A stretch of DNA of 64,000 nt from Rotaria macrura (lineage: Eukaryota > Rotifera > Eurotatoria > Philodinida > Philodinidae). The notes under the pieces are model-generated. The model saw only the letters and a program-made list of their open reading frames with translations, had not been told where the DNA came from and made no database searches. How positions within the stretch are numbered: the stretch's first letter is position 1; every line of letters starts with the position of its first letter. Location: NCBI GenBank assembly GCA_900239685.1, contig OENT01000073.1:65959-129958 (forward strand), read 5' to 3'. Position numbers and translations under genes: made by a program. Shown one piece after another: positions 25,666 to 38,250 of the stretch.

Positions 25666-25765
25666 GTAAAACTGTTGATTTTACACACTTTTCGACAAAG
25701 TATGAGTCAGTTACCAATGTTTTTCAGATCAATTCCAACTCATATTTAGAATTGGAATCGGTGCA
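25666..25765. repeat. Dispersed repeat copy 1, hAT-like terminal sequence
   Basis: The stretch from about 25668 to 25732 is matched in inverted orientation at 29901-29963 at roughly 80 percent identity by eye. The shared core includes TTTTACACACTTTTC. Copy 1 ends with GGTGCATCCCC; its inverse, GGGGATGCACCGATTCC, resembles hAT-type terminal inverted repeats. No coding capacity. Confidence 0.6.
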
Positions 25766-25964
25766 TCCCCATATGTGAATATTGTGACGTTCTATGTAGA
25801 GAACGTCCAGATTTCATCCAGGCGTGTAATGCTTCCGTTTGAGTACTTAACATAAATAATGTTTAACCTTCCCTCTTCACTTCTGCTCCCCAGGTGAATG
25901 AATCCAATACTGAATCCTATCGAATCTTACGAGATCCGACAAGTCAGCAAAATCCGACGGGATT

Positions 25965-26376
25965 CCAGGTTGAGGAACTACTAACGGATCCGACAGAAAG
26001 TTCATATTTTATTATTTGCACACTATTTAGTACTGGAGTCAGCACTAGAGGTCGGCCGAAGCCCTCCGATAGAATGCAATAGTAAGATATGATCGGATCA
26101 CAATACTACCCAGGAGTAATGTTACGAGCCACTGTCAATGACCGTAAACGGCCGTATTAGTACCATACTCCACCGTAAATCCGGTTCATGATTTACAACC
26201 GTAGTCGCACCGTAATTTTCCCGTATTCTTATCTTATGTCGGCTATATAAGGTTGTGCTTCAGTTAAAATACGGACGTATTTGTACCGTATACTTTCCGG
26301 ATTTAATCGTAAACGGCCCTATACATTTCGTATGTTTTCACATAGGTAGGAATCCGAATATTAATCCACGACCTGG
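25965..26376. repeat. Decayed foldback element, copy A
   Basis: It begins with CCAGGTTGAGG and ends with CCACGACCTGG, an imperfect inverted pair. The interior (about 26140-26325) repeats CCGTAAACGG, CCGTATT and TACGGACGTA blocks in both orientations. The same kind of internal palindromes and ends occur in the better copies at 48870 and 61484. Outside the core the sequence is degenerate, so the exact boundaries are uncertain. Confidence 0.5.
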
Positions 26377-27592
26377 ATTCCTACAGGAATTCATGGATTT
26401 TTTTAGAAATTCTCATCAAATTGGATCGGGTGGCTGTCGGAAAGATTCTCCTGGATCATCTTATGAATTGTCCTTACTTTGTATCCTTCCCTTACTATTA
26501 TTACTTTCTGTCATTCTCTTATTGTTCTTAGTTCACTATCCTTCCGTTGACTTCGTATTCTCTCTGTTAATGCTCTATTCTTCTTTTGTCCTGGTTGCGT
26601 ATATAAGCACATGGCGTTTTTATGTAAACGATACAAGTGTAGGATATGAAGGAATGAATGAAGTGTAATTCCATCAGTACTAGTCTCCATTCTATCAGAT
26701 ATCTCGTCATAAATATTAGTGTCGTATAGAATATATTATGTCATCCAATATAGCTGCAGGCTCTCACTCACATAGATGTTTCTCAATTCTAATTTGTACG
26801 ATTGCTCTTGAAAAATTTTCCAATCAACTATAATTTTATTTGATTATGCAATTACTAATTATAGAAAAACTAAACTCAAACAGAACATCGAAATGTGAAC
26901 TTTTATATCTACACAAACTCACATTCTTGTATGCATGATCATTCATAACCGTTGACAGAAAATCATACGAGAGCATTCAACGTGTTGTGTGTAAGCATAG
27001 TTGAAAAACTTTCGAACCTTATTCAATTTGTCAAAGAAAAAAAAATAAAAACATAACTATCAATTCCAGTGTAATAATAATAGGTTGGGTTTCTTTCTCA
27101 CGATTTCTCTGCATAGCATCTATATAACGCAGCCATATATCTGGCAAATTTGTAAATACGTAACTAAATAAACAGTTAAGAAGCAAAAATCGAGTGTAAA
27201 GAATTGAACTGTGTAAAACTTCACATTGCAAACTGGTGACTGCTTTTTCCTTTCGTAAAATTTCTAATTAACTTGATCATTATATTATATCACATGAAGT
27301 GACAAATCATAAATATTCCTTGAAATCCAATCGTTTGAAAAGGAATATTATTCATGGAAGTATTATTGACGAATACATAGATGAATAAACATGTAATAAA
27401 AAGAAAAAAAAATATAAGATTTCATGTTGTATTAATATGTTACTTTTTCAATAGTAATTATGCAGTATTGAAAATCAATAAAACATCATAAATAGAAATA
27501 TTTTCTTCATTCATATACTGTATATAACTGTGCTAATAATAAAATCACGCAGGTAAACCAAAGTTTTTATTTTGACGTAAAAGAATTGTATC

Positions 27593-28633
27593 ATGGAAAC
27601 GAATGGTAGTCTACCTGTTGGTTTTGATGAATTTGTTAAATTAACAAATGTATCTCATTGGATTTATCGTACATGGACAATACTATTCAATATTGTTGGT
27701 ATTACGGGCAATATTTTAGCCTTCATGATTTTTATTCGTTGGGCAAGTAAATTATCGTTATACATTTATTTTAGTTTTTTATGTATTGTTAATATTTTAA
27801 TCTTATTAATCGATATGAATTATCATTTTCTGCTTCCATTCATGATTGATAGTAAATGGTTTGTCGAAATGTTTCTTCCAATATCATGTAAATTTATATT
27901 TTTTCTAACATATTTCTTTCGCTATTTATTCATATGGATTATTGTATTTATCAATATTGATCGTTGCCTATATTTAACTGATAATTCATTTAAAAAATTC
28001 TTTTGTCAACAACGTTCAGCAATCATAGTTAATTTGGTATTAATATTGTTTTCATTTATTTCAAATTTTCATTTTCTAATTTATTTCAATCAACCAATTA
28101 TAAATCAAGTTCCATCAGAGAATCGTTGTTACCTTGATGGACTACTTTGCCATTGTAAAACATTACATATGTCATATCGAGCATTTTGGATAAAGGCTTG
28201 GCCCATATATAATCTTATTTTGTTTGCATTTATACCATTGTTTATCATGACTATTTGTTGTATATTGATTATTCGAAATATATATTCGACACGAAAATCC
28301 GTATACGGAGAGAGACGTAATTCGAAAGTATCTGTTAATTCACAAAATGACCATTTACGTTCTATAACAAAAACATTGATATGGCTTGATTTATTATTTC
28401 CTTTAACAATATTCCCAATCTTAACATTACAAACCTATGTTCATTATAGATCACCTAGACTTTGTTCGAATATTGGCATTATGAATTTAATTTTTTCAAT
28501 TGGTTTTTCAATGCTTTTTATTAAAAATACATTTGCATTTTTTATATTTTATTTAACAGGACATAAGTTTCGTCGTGCTCTTTCAGCATTAATGCGTTGT
28601 AGAAATATAAATGATTATAGTGAAAGCAATTGA
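27593..28633 (+). CDS. Rhodopsin-family (class A) G-protein-coupled receptor, peptide-receptor-like
   Basis: Intronless 346-residue ORF with an extracellular-type N-terminus bearing an NGS glycosylation site, and seven hydrophobic helices at about 27-48, 56-77, 98-121, 142-164, 203-228, 258-281 and 295-320. Class A hallmarks are G39-N40 in helix 1, C99 at the top of helix 3 with C179 in loop 2 (the expected disulfide), D-R-C at 123-125 in place of DRY, and N312-T-F-A-F-F replacing NPxxY in helix 7. A basic stretch after helix 7 (KFRRAL) suits helix 8. Helix 6 lacks the usual CWxP; the frame reads LDLLFPLTIFP. Most likely a neuropeptide (FMRFamide-type) receptor, which is large and divergent in bdelloids; the ligand is unknown. 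An AATAAA lies at 28674. A strong in-context ATG follows an AT-rich leader. Confidence 0.85.
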   Translation: METNGSLPVGFDEFVKLTNVSHWIYRTWTILFNIVGITGNILAFMIFIRWASKLSLYIYFSFLCIVNILILLIDMNYHFLLPFMIDSKWFVEMFLPISCKFIFFLTYFFRYLFIWIIVFINIDRCLYLTDNSFKKFFCQQRSAIIVNLVLILFSFISNFHFLIYFNQPIINQVPSENRCYLDGLLCHCKTLHMSYRAFWIKAWPIYNLILFAFIPLFIMTICCILIIRNIYSTRKSVYGERRNSKVSVNSQNDHLRSITKTLIWLDLLFPLTIFPILTLQTYVHYRSPRLCSNIGIMNLIFSIGFSMLFIKNTFAFFIFYLTGHKFRRALSALMRCRNINDYSESN

Positions 28634-29477
28634 ATGATTTTATTTCATTTTTCGTGTTTTATTAACATTCATAAATAAACAATTGAAAATTTGCAAAATC
28701 GTTACACGTACGGAAAGAATCAGAAATGCATGCTTTATATAGAATTTAAAACTTTCTTCATCTTCCATAGAGAGCAAATCAACTAAAACGGTTAACGATC
28801 AACCAACATGATTGCAGTTGAGCGCTCAAATTTTCGGAGATGAAACACCCGATCTTAGTCATTTAAAGTTTTGATGCAGGTTTTCATATTTCCTGCATTG
28901 ATCCATCTCGTTTGGTTTTTTTTAATTACGAAATAAAATTATGTTTACTAGCCAGTCGCTTTTGCAACAATAACTTCAAAAAGTTCTTCTGTCTCTTACA
29001 GTATTTCAATAATCAGAACATGCTTAACATTTACAGTAGTATTGGTAGCTTGAACTACAAATGAACATTGTTACTTAGATGTTCCAAGTGATATTTCCAT
29101 GCTTATACATATTATTTCAACGTAAACCATTCAATCGTTATGAATAATAAGAGATGTATCAGATCATAAGATGAATCTATGCTCGCTCAGCATCAAAATA
29201 TTTATCTTGATGAAAATAAATATACTTGATGATTGAATGAATTGTTTGAACGAAAATAAATGATGCTGTTCTCCATAGGAAGACTACTATTTCGAGATTG
29301 TTCCATCTGAATTGACTGTCTTCAGCATTGAAAATGTAAAATTTCAGTTTTTTTCTGGTGTTTCAATTCTGTATCTATTGATGTGAATAAATGAAGTTGG
29401 CTTGAGAAAAATGAAGTAAACAATAGTTTTTCTAAATAGTCGACGGATACATGACTGACTTTGTCTCCGTTTCTATT

Positions 29478-29583
29478 CGAAATAATCAACTCCTCCTTGT
29501 CCAACTCCAAATTAACTCTGTTATAAAATAGCATCGATTTCCGAGTTGACTCCAACTCCTGTATTGGAGCTACCCATCTCTGG
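29478..29583. repeat. hAT-like terminal fragment
   Basis: On the minus strand it begins CCAGAGATGGGTAGCTCC, close to the CAGAGATGGGTA-type ends of hAT elements, and continues with repeated GAGTTGGAGT blocks. No second matching end was found at a plausible distance, so it reads as a truncated terminus. The ORF that overlaps it is not a gene. Confidence 0.4.
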
Positions 29584-29900
29584 TTTCCAAATCCTAACAC
29601 ATTTACTGCTAATTAAGTTTAACATTTATATGTATGAATTTGTATGATCACGAACAAGTGTTATTTTTTTTTCATAATATTCGTATAGAAAAAGTTAAAC
29701 CTGATAATCTTTATTGGCAATTGTAAACTTTCCTGAATTTCGATTTTTCTAAAAACATCATCTTCTCATTTGAGACTTTCAGTATAGTTGATGGCATGTC
29801 ATAAGTTCTCATCCTCATTTTGTTCCATAGTTTTATGCCAACAAAAATGTATCATAATTATGGATGCATGAATTATGATTCTTAGAAATGGTCGTAATTG

Positions 29901-30002
29901 GTCTGAAAAAAATTGGTAGCCGACTCATGCTTTATTGAAAAGTGTGTAAAATCAGTGGTTTACAAATATCCAACTCGACGCATTGGAGTTGGTGCATCCC
30001 TA
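29901..30002. repeat. Dispersed repeat copy 2, hAT-like terminal sequence
   Basis: Inverted copy of the 25668-25732 repeat (29901-29963). It is followed by CCAACTCGACGCATTGGAG and GGTGCATCCCT. Because the same GGTGCATCCC ending flanks opposite sides of the shared core in the two copies, it is probably the terminal inverted repeat of one family. Confidence 0.55.
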
Positions 30003-31462
30003 ATCAAAACCTGCATCTATTTGTAGATCTCAAGAACGAACTTGAGATTATCAAACAGTTGTTTCATTCAACAATACATATAGATACATTTATATACACA
30101 TATAAAGTTCAGTGCAAATAAAAAATGCCGATAGATATACACATGCATTTTCTCGAATCATAACAGTGAAGCGTATGAATGGATCCTTCTGAAATATTGG
30201 TTGGTACTCAAACTGATAACAGAGAATGCATTGTACAAGAAACTACTTCCAAATTTTCATGTCATTGACCGAAAGACAACATAGGTAGAATGTCAAGTCG
30301 TTGAGATATAGATATCAGCTTCTTACCGAAGTTCATCGTTCATACTATTTCATCAAATGAACATGAGTTTCAAGTTCTCAATGATCTTAGAAGTAGCTAC
30401 AGTCCATAGATATTGGAGCCTGCGACACTTCAACTTCTTGATAGTTGAGCCACCTATAGGTAAGTCTTGCCACCTGAGTAAAACCATCACGTGAGTTCAT
30501 TCGACAATTCTGAAATAAGTATCATTGAACAAATGGTCTATCGTGTAGCATCGTTCTTAAATTCGACGATTGAAATCGGTCACTAGATAAAACTAATGAA
30601 AGAAAATAAAACATGCATACTCATTAATCAGTGTAAAAATATGGCAAAATGCGCTGAGCAAAGACAAATGAATAAACAGTCACAACATTTAATCATCATT
30701 TTTCATTGAACTAGAAGAGAAGTATATTTTTGAAGATTCAGAGTTTTGTTAAAGTTTTGAACTTATTATTGACTTTTGTGGTGTAGAAGTAATAAATTCT
30801 TCATTTCGTTATTTTTTTAATTTCAAATATCAAGGATTCTTAAGTGTCAAGTACTGACATGTCCTGTCACCAGTACCAATTTGGATGATGATAGCAGACA
30901 GATTTGTCATTGAATAAAACTGATATCTCCACTCAATTTTCTCTACTGATGACTCATAGTATCGACTTGAAATATTTACAGTGAATAGGTCTTGCGCCAT
31001 ATGTAGATAAAATTTTTCTATAGTTAACTACCTTCGGAATTCATATTCAAATCTGAGTTATAATTCGAGAATATGTCGTATAATTTCTGTGCTATCTGAG
31101 AAACATACTATTGTGCTGAAACTTCAGCTATTAAAGCTTGATCCAACATGAAGTCACATCTAGTCTCGATTTACTCGAAACACATCAATTACGATTGACC
31201 AGGATTTATAGCATCAAACAAAATACATCTAAGGTATGCTCAATGAAACCGATGAAGATGTGATATTTACTCGGTTATGATCTGAAGGAGAAAACACGAT
31301 TAGTTATATAGATTTTGTGATTTGTCTCAACTATGCACGAAATAAGAACTTTCGATATTCATCGTGTTCAACGATGTAATTTTATTCGCACTTCACTGTA
31401 AAAATACAACATATAAACATCATTACCATCCGATCAAAAAAACTACAAGAAAATATGTGATG

Positions 31463-33206
31463 TCATGTTAGTCTCAGTACAGATTGTGACAATGAATGAA
31501 ATAAATTTGTATCTTCATTTTGAGACAAAGTTTCACCCAATGTAGTCATCAATGTTTGATAACGTAAAATCTGCATGACAATAAGTTGAATCGATCTTAT
31601 TGCTTGTTTTTCATCAACTAGATAATTTAAATAACGGCATAGTAGTGTGATAAAGAAATTTTGACTTTCATACAATTGGATCGTATTACTATAATCCATA
31701 GATTTACTACCGTCACGTAGTATAGATAAATTAATACTAAATATAAAAATAATCATTGCTATTTTTAATACAAGTGGATAATTTATAAAAAAATCAAATC
31801 TCTGCCGTGTTTTCAACATTTGCTCATGAAAATCTTGACTCATCCATCGAGGCATATGTGTACCAATGTGTGGAAGTTCTTGAAAATTTTCTACTACAAC
31901 ATGATGTAAATGTATCGTGTCAAGTAGATTACATTTAATTAATAAAATTCGATCCACGAGATCATATTTTTTAAATTCTGGTATTTGTTTATAAAAATAA
32001 ATCAATGATTCATACATAATACTTTCATCATTTAAAAATTGTGCTAAAGTTACTGATGATGTATATCGACTAAGATAAGAATAATCAGCTTGATCAGCTC
32101 CATATTGATAGGCATGTGTAATATTATTTAATAGAGTTCTATCGTCATCTGATAGATTACGATGTATAGAAAATGTTTTTGAAGAATGAATCTGGATAAG
32201 AGTGAACAAAAACAAAAGAAGAAGTTTATTATTTAATTTTTACGCAGAAAAAAAAAGACACTTCTTATTTACTGATTCAACTCTTGATACAACAAGCTCT
32301 TGTTTTCTTGTTGTTTTTATTAACGGTTTGATACGTTTTTTCTTTCGTTCAACAATTGAAATATTACCAAACAATTTTTCTTCATTTAATGATAACTTAT
32401 TCAATTTTCTTTGTTGTTTATGTAAAATATTTAATTGACGTAGATGACGTTCTTCTTCCGTACGTATCCAATCTTTACGCATATTTATACTAAAACATTT
32501 TTTTAATCGACAGTACGTGCAATGACGACGATTACTCAAATTTATAATACATCCACCACCAAAACGACATTTGAAATCAAACTAAAAAAATATATAATAA
32601 GTATTATTTTTGTTCAAAGAGACCGAGTCGAATTAAGTATCTTCTATTGAGAAACTCAACTTTGTAGTCATGACTATCGAAATTTTTTACTTTTAGAAAA
32701 TTCGATGAAAAGAACTTAGTTTTAATTTGATAAAAAGACTTGACATAGAATAAGTAATTAGTATAATATGTTGATTAATACATATTTTTAGTTCATTACT
32801 ATATTTCTAAATGCATTTCGACGAAAAAATGTCTTGCATGATTCACAAGTAATTTGATCAAAATTATAACCACGTGCTGGTGCACCACAAACACCACACG
32901 AAAGATTCAGTGAAGTAGTTTCGGTTGTTGGAATGTTTATCATCGATGTATCTGATTGACATTCATGTACCTATTCGAGAAAAGACAGAGATTAAATCGA
33001 GATGCTCAAAATTTTACTTCAACTATTGTCGATAATTGTTTATTGGCGTCTTGATTTATTTTGTCGCTTAGATTAAAATATTTAATATCTTTAGCAAGTA
33101 AATTATTAAGGAAATTGAGTGAAAATTCATCAAAGTAAGGCGATGTATTATGTTCTGTGCTATTCAAAGATTGACTATGTGATACACGAGTTGATCTTGT
33201 AAACAT
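31463..33206 (-). CDS. Nuclear hormone receptor
   Basis: Minus-strand exons 33206-33018, 32970-32800, 32581-32273 and 32191-31463 (stop TGA), all phase 0, give 465 residues. The DNA-binding domain starts near residue 88. Zinc module 1 is CGVCGAPARGYNF...CESCKTFFRRN, with P-box CESCK. Module 2 is CRFGGGC...CTYCRLKKCF followed by MRKDWIR. The intron between the two modules sits at a customary place. A basic hinge with RKKKRIKP lies at ~195-205. The C-terminal ~240 residues are helical and fit a ligand-binding domain (EFKKYDLVDRILLIKCNLL resembles the helix 3-5 signature). The role is ligand- or partner-controlled transcription. The P-box resembles DHR96/DAF-12-like and other invertebrate receptors, but the subfamily is unresolved. 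An acceptor-like ctttag lies 3 bases before the ATG at 33206, so an upstream 5'UTR or coding exon is possible. Confidence 0.9.
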
Positions 33207-36200
33207 TATCTAAAGAAAAAGTAAACTATATGTCATCAAACTCCATGTATTTTAAGATAGATATTTCTTTGCTGTTTCGTCATACTACTCAAAGGTGTCC
33301 AGATTGGGAAACGGATGGTAGGATTGGGACATTCTTCCATCATCAAAAACGATCATTTTTTTCGTTATCAAAATTGAGCCTTCTTCTCTAAAAAGACGTC
33401 GCTACAACCCCCTCCCCCCTCTGACACACACGCACAGTATTGTTCTTCCTGAGCATCGCTAATACTACTAGTGTTCAATTTAATGTGCTGGTTATTTTGT
33501 TTTTTGACGTTCTATCAACATAGCTTTCTGACGTTTCATTTATGTATTCGCAGTGCTCTACATTTGTTGGTCAGCATTCAATTGTCTGACTATTGGACAA
33601 ATAATCGAAGACAGACAAAGATCATAAATTTAAAAGGCACAGTTGATTAAAAGATGGAAAATTTTAACGAACTGAACGCAAAGAGAGAAGAGAATCATTT
33701 TCGTACGGTTGAATCTGCTTCTAAATCTTGAGACCTATGCATGTATGCAATATGATAAGTTTTCCAATATAGAAAAAACTCTGTAAATAGTTTATTGTAT
33801 TCGATCATGTGTACTATGAAATAATATGATAACAGAAGAAATGAAAACAAACAAATCCATGTGATAATCGATAGATAACAAGACATGTTACATTTTTCTT
33901 CATTGTCCTTCTCCAAAAAAAGATGCATTATTACGTTTGTATGCCTAGGTAAAATATTTGAAAATCGAAGAAGAAGAAGAAAAAATAAGAAAAGTCCACG
34001 TTTACATTATTTGCCTACTGTCTTCTCATCAGTAACATGAAATGAATCTTTATGTTGGCTTCAATAACCAATCTAGTACACAAAAGGAAGCAATTCATAT
34101 GATTTGACATATATATTATTCTCTCCTTCTAACAGCAAGTTGGATTGGGTAGAAATCAAATAAAACGAAAATGTGTCGTTATTCTTTCGTTTCAAATCTA
34201 TTTTTCGTTTTAGATGAATACATATACATGAGAGAAATAGTATACACGTACCCGATGGACGCAAGTGTGAAGGATGAGGAAGCTATGACTGTTCCAAAAG
34301 CTATTCGAGCTGAGCAATTTCAAGGGCCATTTTCGTGTGACGTCGAATGGCAAATCCGTCATAAGGTTGTAGTTTTTGTAACATTCTTGAAAGAGAAAAT
34401 ATTGAGCTCGAATTCGTTGTCACTATCGATGATCGTATCAGTATTGGGATTAGAAAAGAACCTAGCCTAGTAATAGAGATAGACGGAATGTGATGCACGA
34501 AATATATTTCTTTTTATTGTGAATACAGAAAAATGAAAAGATAGGAAATAAAATTAATAAATATAATGTAAACATGTTCACAAAAATTGATTTTTTTCTC
34601 CAATTTCAAAAACGAAGTCTTTAATTATGTTTCTATTTGTTTTTCTGACTACTATTTGAACTTTTATTATGTTCATATTGTTTGACACTTATTTTGCATT
34701 CCTACTTTTATCTAGAAGACAAACAAATTATTAAATAGCAAAACTAAATGCAACTAGATTTTTTTTTTGTTTCTGGTCACGAGAAAACAACAGAAAAATC
34801 AATATGTTGTCGGTTCTTTTGTCTAAAGTCCTTTGTGTATTAAAACCATGTATGATCTAGCGTTTCTCATGTGGCTATTGAAAATCATAAATGTCATAGA
34901 TACAACCAAAAGAAAAACATTCGAAAACCAAACGTTCACAATTACATGCATTACTTGATTGCTAAAAAGTTTATTCTGACTAAATTGACCTAGTCTTCTA
35001 CACTATTTAGATAACTAGAGATGTCGATCTATTGTGTATAACATCTTTTAAGCACATAGCAATCAGAATTGTATTCTAACTTTCTTATTGAGTTTGACAA
35101 TAATGATGTTTTCAAATTGAATCTATCTCATCGGAATTAAGAAATTAATACGACATCAACTTGTGTGATGTCAGGTGTCTTTGTTTCTTTTTAATCATCA
35201 CATAGACCTTTGATGTATTCTTCCATCAATGACCAATTGTATAAGAGCTTTAGTTTTAGTCAGTGAAATTATTGTATATCTATAACAACAATAACATTTC
35301 ATATTTCTATACACTCGAAAAGTATCGACTATTGAAGAAATTTCATTTTCATACTGTTCGAAAGTCGCACGACGATTAAAAGAAATACACAAATATCTAC
35401 GAAACATCCTATACAATTTCTGTCCGTACAACAAATTTTTGCATATCTTTATCGTACTGACAAATTTCATCAATTAACTTTCGAGAAATGCTAATCATTA
35501 GCAGCGAATCGTAGTTCGTTTACTAGACATAGTCTTACCAGACTCAAATTACATAAATGGAATGAATATATTATTGAAAGAGATATTTTGAGTAAACATT
35601 TTTAATAGTATCTTCTCTGAATCAACGTCTAACTATCGAATTTTGATTTTGCTCTACTCTGCGTCATAAACCTATTCACGGATTGTATTACAAGTTATAT
35701 CTTATCTATTCATAGGCGAATAACCTATCAAATTCTATCGGCTACAGATATTACAGAAGATAATAAGAAGGAAAGAAAAAGATTCAATGTTAAACTATGC
35801 TCTTATTGAATTGAATTCAGATTGGCTTCCACCATTTAGGACAACACGAGAATTCTTAGATGTTCTCATTTGAAAAATGATTTATCTTAACTTATACTTC
35901 TGATTAAATTAAAAAAATACATTTTCTAATGTTGAAGCAAGAAGAATTATTATTGCGAATGATAACAATTATGTGAAAGTGACAATGTATACTTCATTCA
36001 ATAGAAATTATAATTGTCATAATATTTTTTCCTAAGACTTATTTTTTGTGTTACGGAAAAGTTAATTTTCATCAAATATGTACTCGTGGAGAATGATAGA
36101 TCATCATATCATGTTCTTTGAATTACATATAAATTTGTCTGTGTGTACTTATTTTATTCTAGAAGATTCTCTCATTTTCTTATGGAATAACCTTCGTACT

Positions 36201-36855
36201 ATTTATAGATCTTGTGATGTCTAAACAGCTCCATTGTCGTCAACCGCCACTTCACGGCGGACATGTGAAGAGGTCAGATTTGACGTCGTCACATGCATGA
36301 ATCAAGTCTTATTACTTTTAAGTGAAATAATGAAAGGTTTCGAATTGGACTTCATTTTATTTAACTAATTTATTTACATTCTTTTCTCTCAAGCAGCAAG
36401 ATTTAGACCTACATCTGGACATTTTTTCATTCCAACAGAAAAATGTTAAGTATTTGTTGAAGAACAACCGAGAGTTCATATTGAAAAAATAAGGTGAAAA
36501 CGAGAATGCGGATTTATTATTACATAATTCAATTAAAATTATTTTTTCGTTCAGTTGAAAACGAATATTTAAGTATATCGACATTGGAAGATACAGGTTT
36601 CATCAGTAAGTATGTCACTATCAGAAATTATACAAATCTATTAAGAAACATGTTTATTATCTCAAAAACTAAATCTTAAACAGTATTAAATATTAATCTT
36701 TTCTTTTTTTGGAATAAATTTTCATTCACATCTGTCATAAATAGAATATCTAATGACAACTATAAATTCTAATCCATTTCGACAACAATGAACGTATGTT
36801 GGTTTCCCAAAATAAACGATAATTTATAGATACAACGGAGGGGGACGTTAAGACT

Positions 36856-38250
36856 AGAAATCGGCCTACTCGAGAAAGTTGCTCTATTTCAAATAAAATG
36901 GTAAATATGATGCTGTGAAGTGGTTTCTAGTCGAATAGATCCTATATCACATCTTGGAAGTGTCTCCAGGTGCAGTAAAACGTTCATTGATTTTAACATA
37001 TATATGAATTATGACGATTGATGAAATCTACTTTCTGATTTATTACAAGGAAAATTTGTTGATATGGTCTAATAGTACAATTTCAGCGCTACAAAATAAC
37101 ATAGAAATATCTGGGGAAACCTGCGTCTAGTATGGCCGAACATACGATGCTATTCCCTCATATGGTTGAATCATGATTCTTATAACCTAGGATCAAATGC
37201 TAAAGAAACTTAATTTGATCGCTCGCCACGCTAGTTTTTATATGATTCTGTGGTGCTTTTAAAGCTCTACAAAATCATAGAAAAACAAACTGTTATTGGA
37301 ACACAATTTCCATCATTATTCACTACTTGTTCTCAATTTCTCGTGAGAATAGCTATGACTTTCGCTTAAAATAATATGATATTCTGAATCAGCTTGACAA
37401 ACTAAGTAGATAGATGTCGATTCCATGACATTCTCTCAAGAGTTTTTTTCATTGAAAACTTTGCTCTGGTCCCCCTCGGGCATGGGTCAATAAATGAACT
37501 ACGGCGTAACGTGGTTTTTATGATTCAGTGATTAGCAGTTTTTAGTTCTACGATTAATTCGTACTCTGGGATTTTTTCCCCAACACTAAAACTGCGCTAC
37601 GCCGTAGTTCATTTATTGACCCATGCCCGAGGGGGACCAGAGCAAAGTTTTCGATGAAAAAAACCTTTGAGAGAAACTCATGAAATCGAAATCCATCTAC
37701 TTAGATTGTCAAGCTGATTCAGAATATCATATTATTTTAAGTCAAAGCCATAGCTATTCTCATGAGAAATTGAGAACAAGTAGTGAATAATGATGGAAAT
37801 TGTGTTCCAATAACAGTTTGTTTTTCTATGATTTTGTAGAGCTTTAAAAGCACCACAGAATCATATAAAAACTAGCGTGGCGGGCGATCAAATTAAGTTT
37901 CTTTAGCATTTCATCCTAGGTTATAAGAATCATGATTCAATCATATGAGGGAATAGCATCGCATGTTAGACCATACTAGACGCAGGTTTTCCCAGATATT
38001 TTTATGTCATTTCGTAGCGCTGAAATTGTACTATTAGACCATATCAACAAATTTTCCTTGTAATAAATCAGAAAGTAGATTTCATCAATCGTCATAATTC
38101 ATATATATGTTAAAATCAATGAACGTTTTACTGCACCTGGAGACACTTCCAAGATGCGATATAGGATCCATTCTACTAGAAACTACTTCACAGCATCATA
38201 TTTACCATTTTATTTGAAATAGAGCAACTTCCTCGGGTAGACAAGTGAAA
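36856..38250. repeat. Large foldback element: 1.4-kb inverted repeat with ~650-bp arms
   Basis: The left arm (about 36866-37518) and right arm (about 37588-38240) are reverse complements at well over 90 percent identity by eye. They hold register without net indels: every checked pair of positions sums to 75106. The loop is about 70 bp. Landmarks are GGTCCCCCTCGGGCATGGGT in the left arm (37468-37487) and its complement in the right. A 7-bp direct repeat TAAGACT flanks the structure symmetrically at 36849-36855 and 38251-38257, a candidate target-site duplication. The arms have no substantial ORF. This fits a non-autonomous foldback transposon; a transcript would form a very long hairpin. Confidence 0.85.

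Larger units (their letters stand above)
24042..27592. other. Intergenic with transposon remnants
   Basis: This 3.5-kb stretch lies upstream of both the ART-TPR gene (minus) and the GPCR (plus). It contains a decayed hAT-like repeat at 25666-25765 and a decayed foldback element around 25965-26376 (listed separately). No exon chain was found; ORFs at 25894-26082 and 26255-26668 overlap the foldback element or lie just beyond it. Confidence 0.5.
28634..31462. other. Intergenic with repeat remnants
   Basis: About 2.8 kb between the 3' ends of two convergent genes. A decayed hAT-like block occupies roughly 29450-30002. The rest is AT-rich and featureless by eye. Confidence 0.5.
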
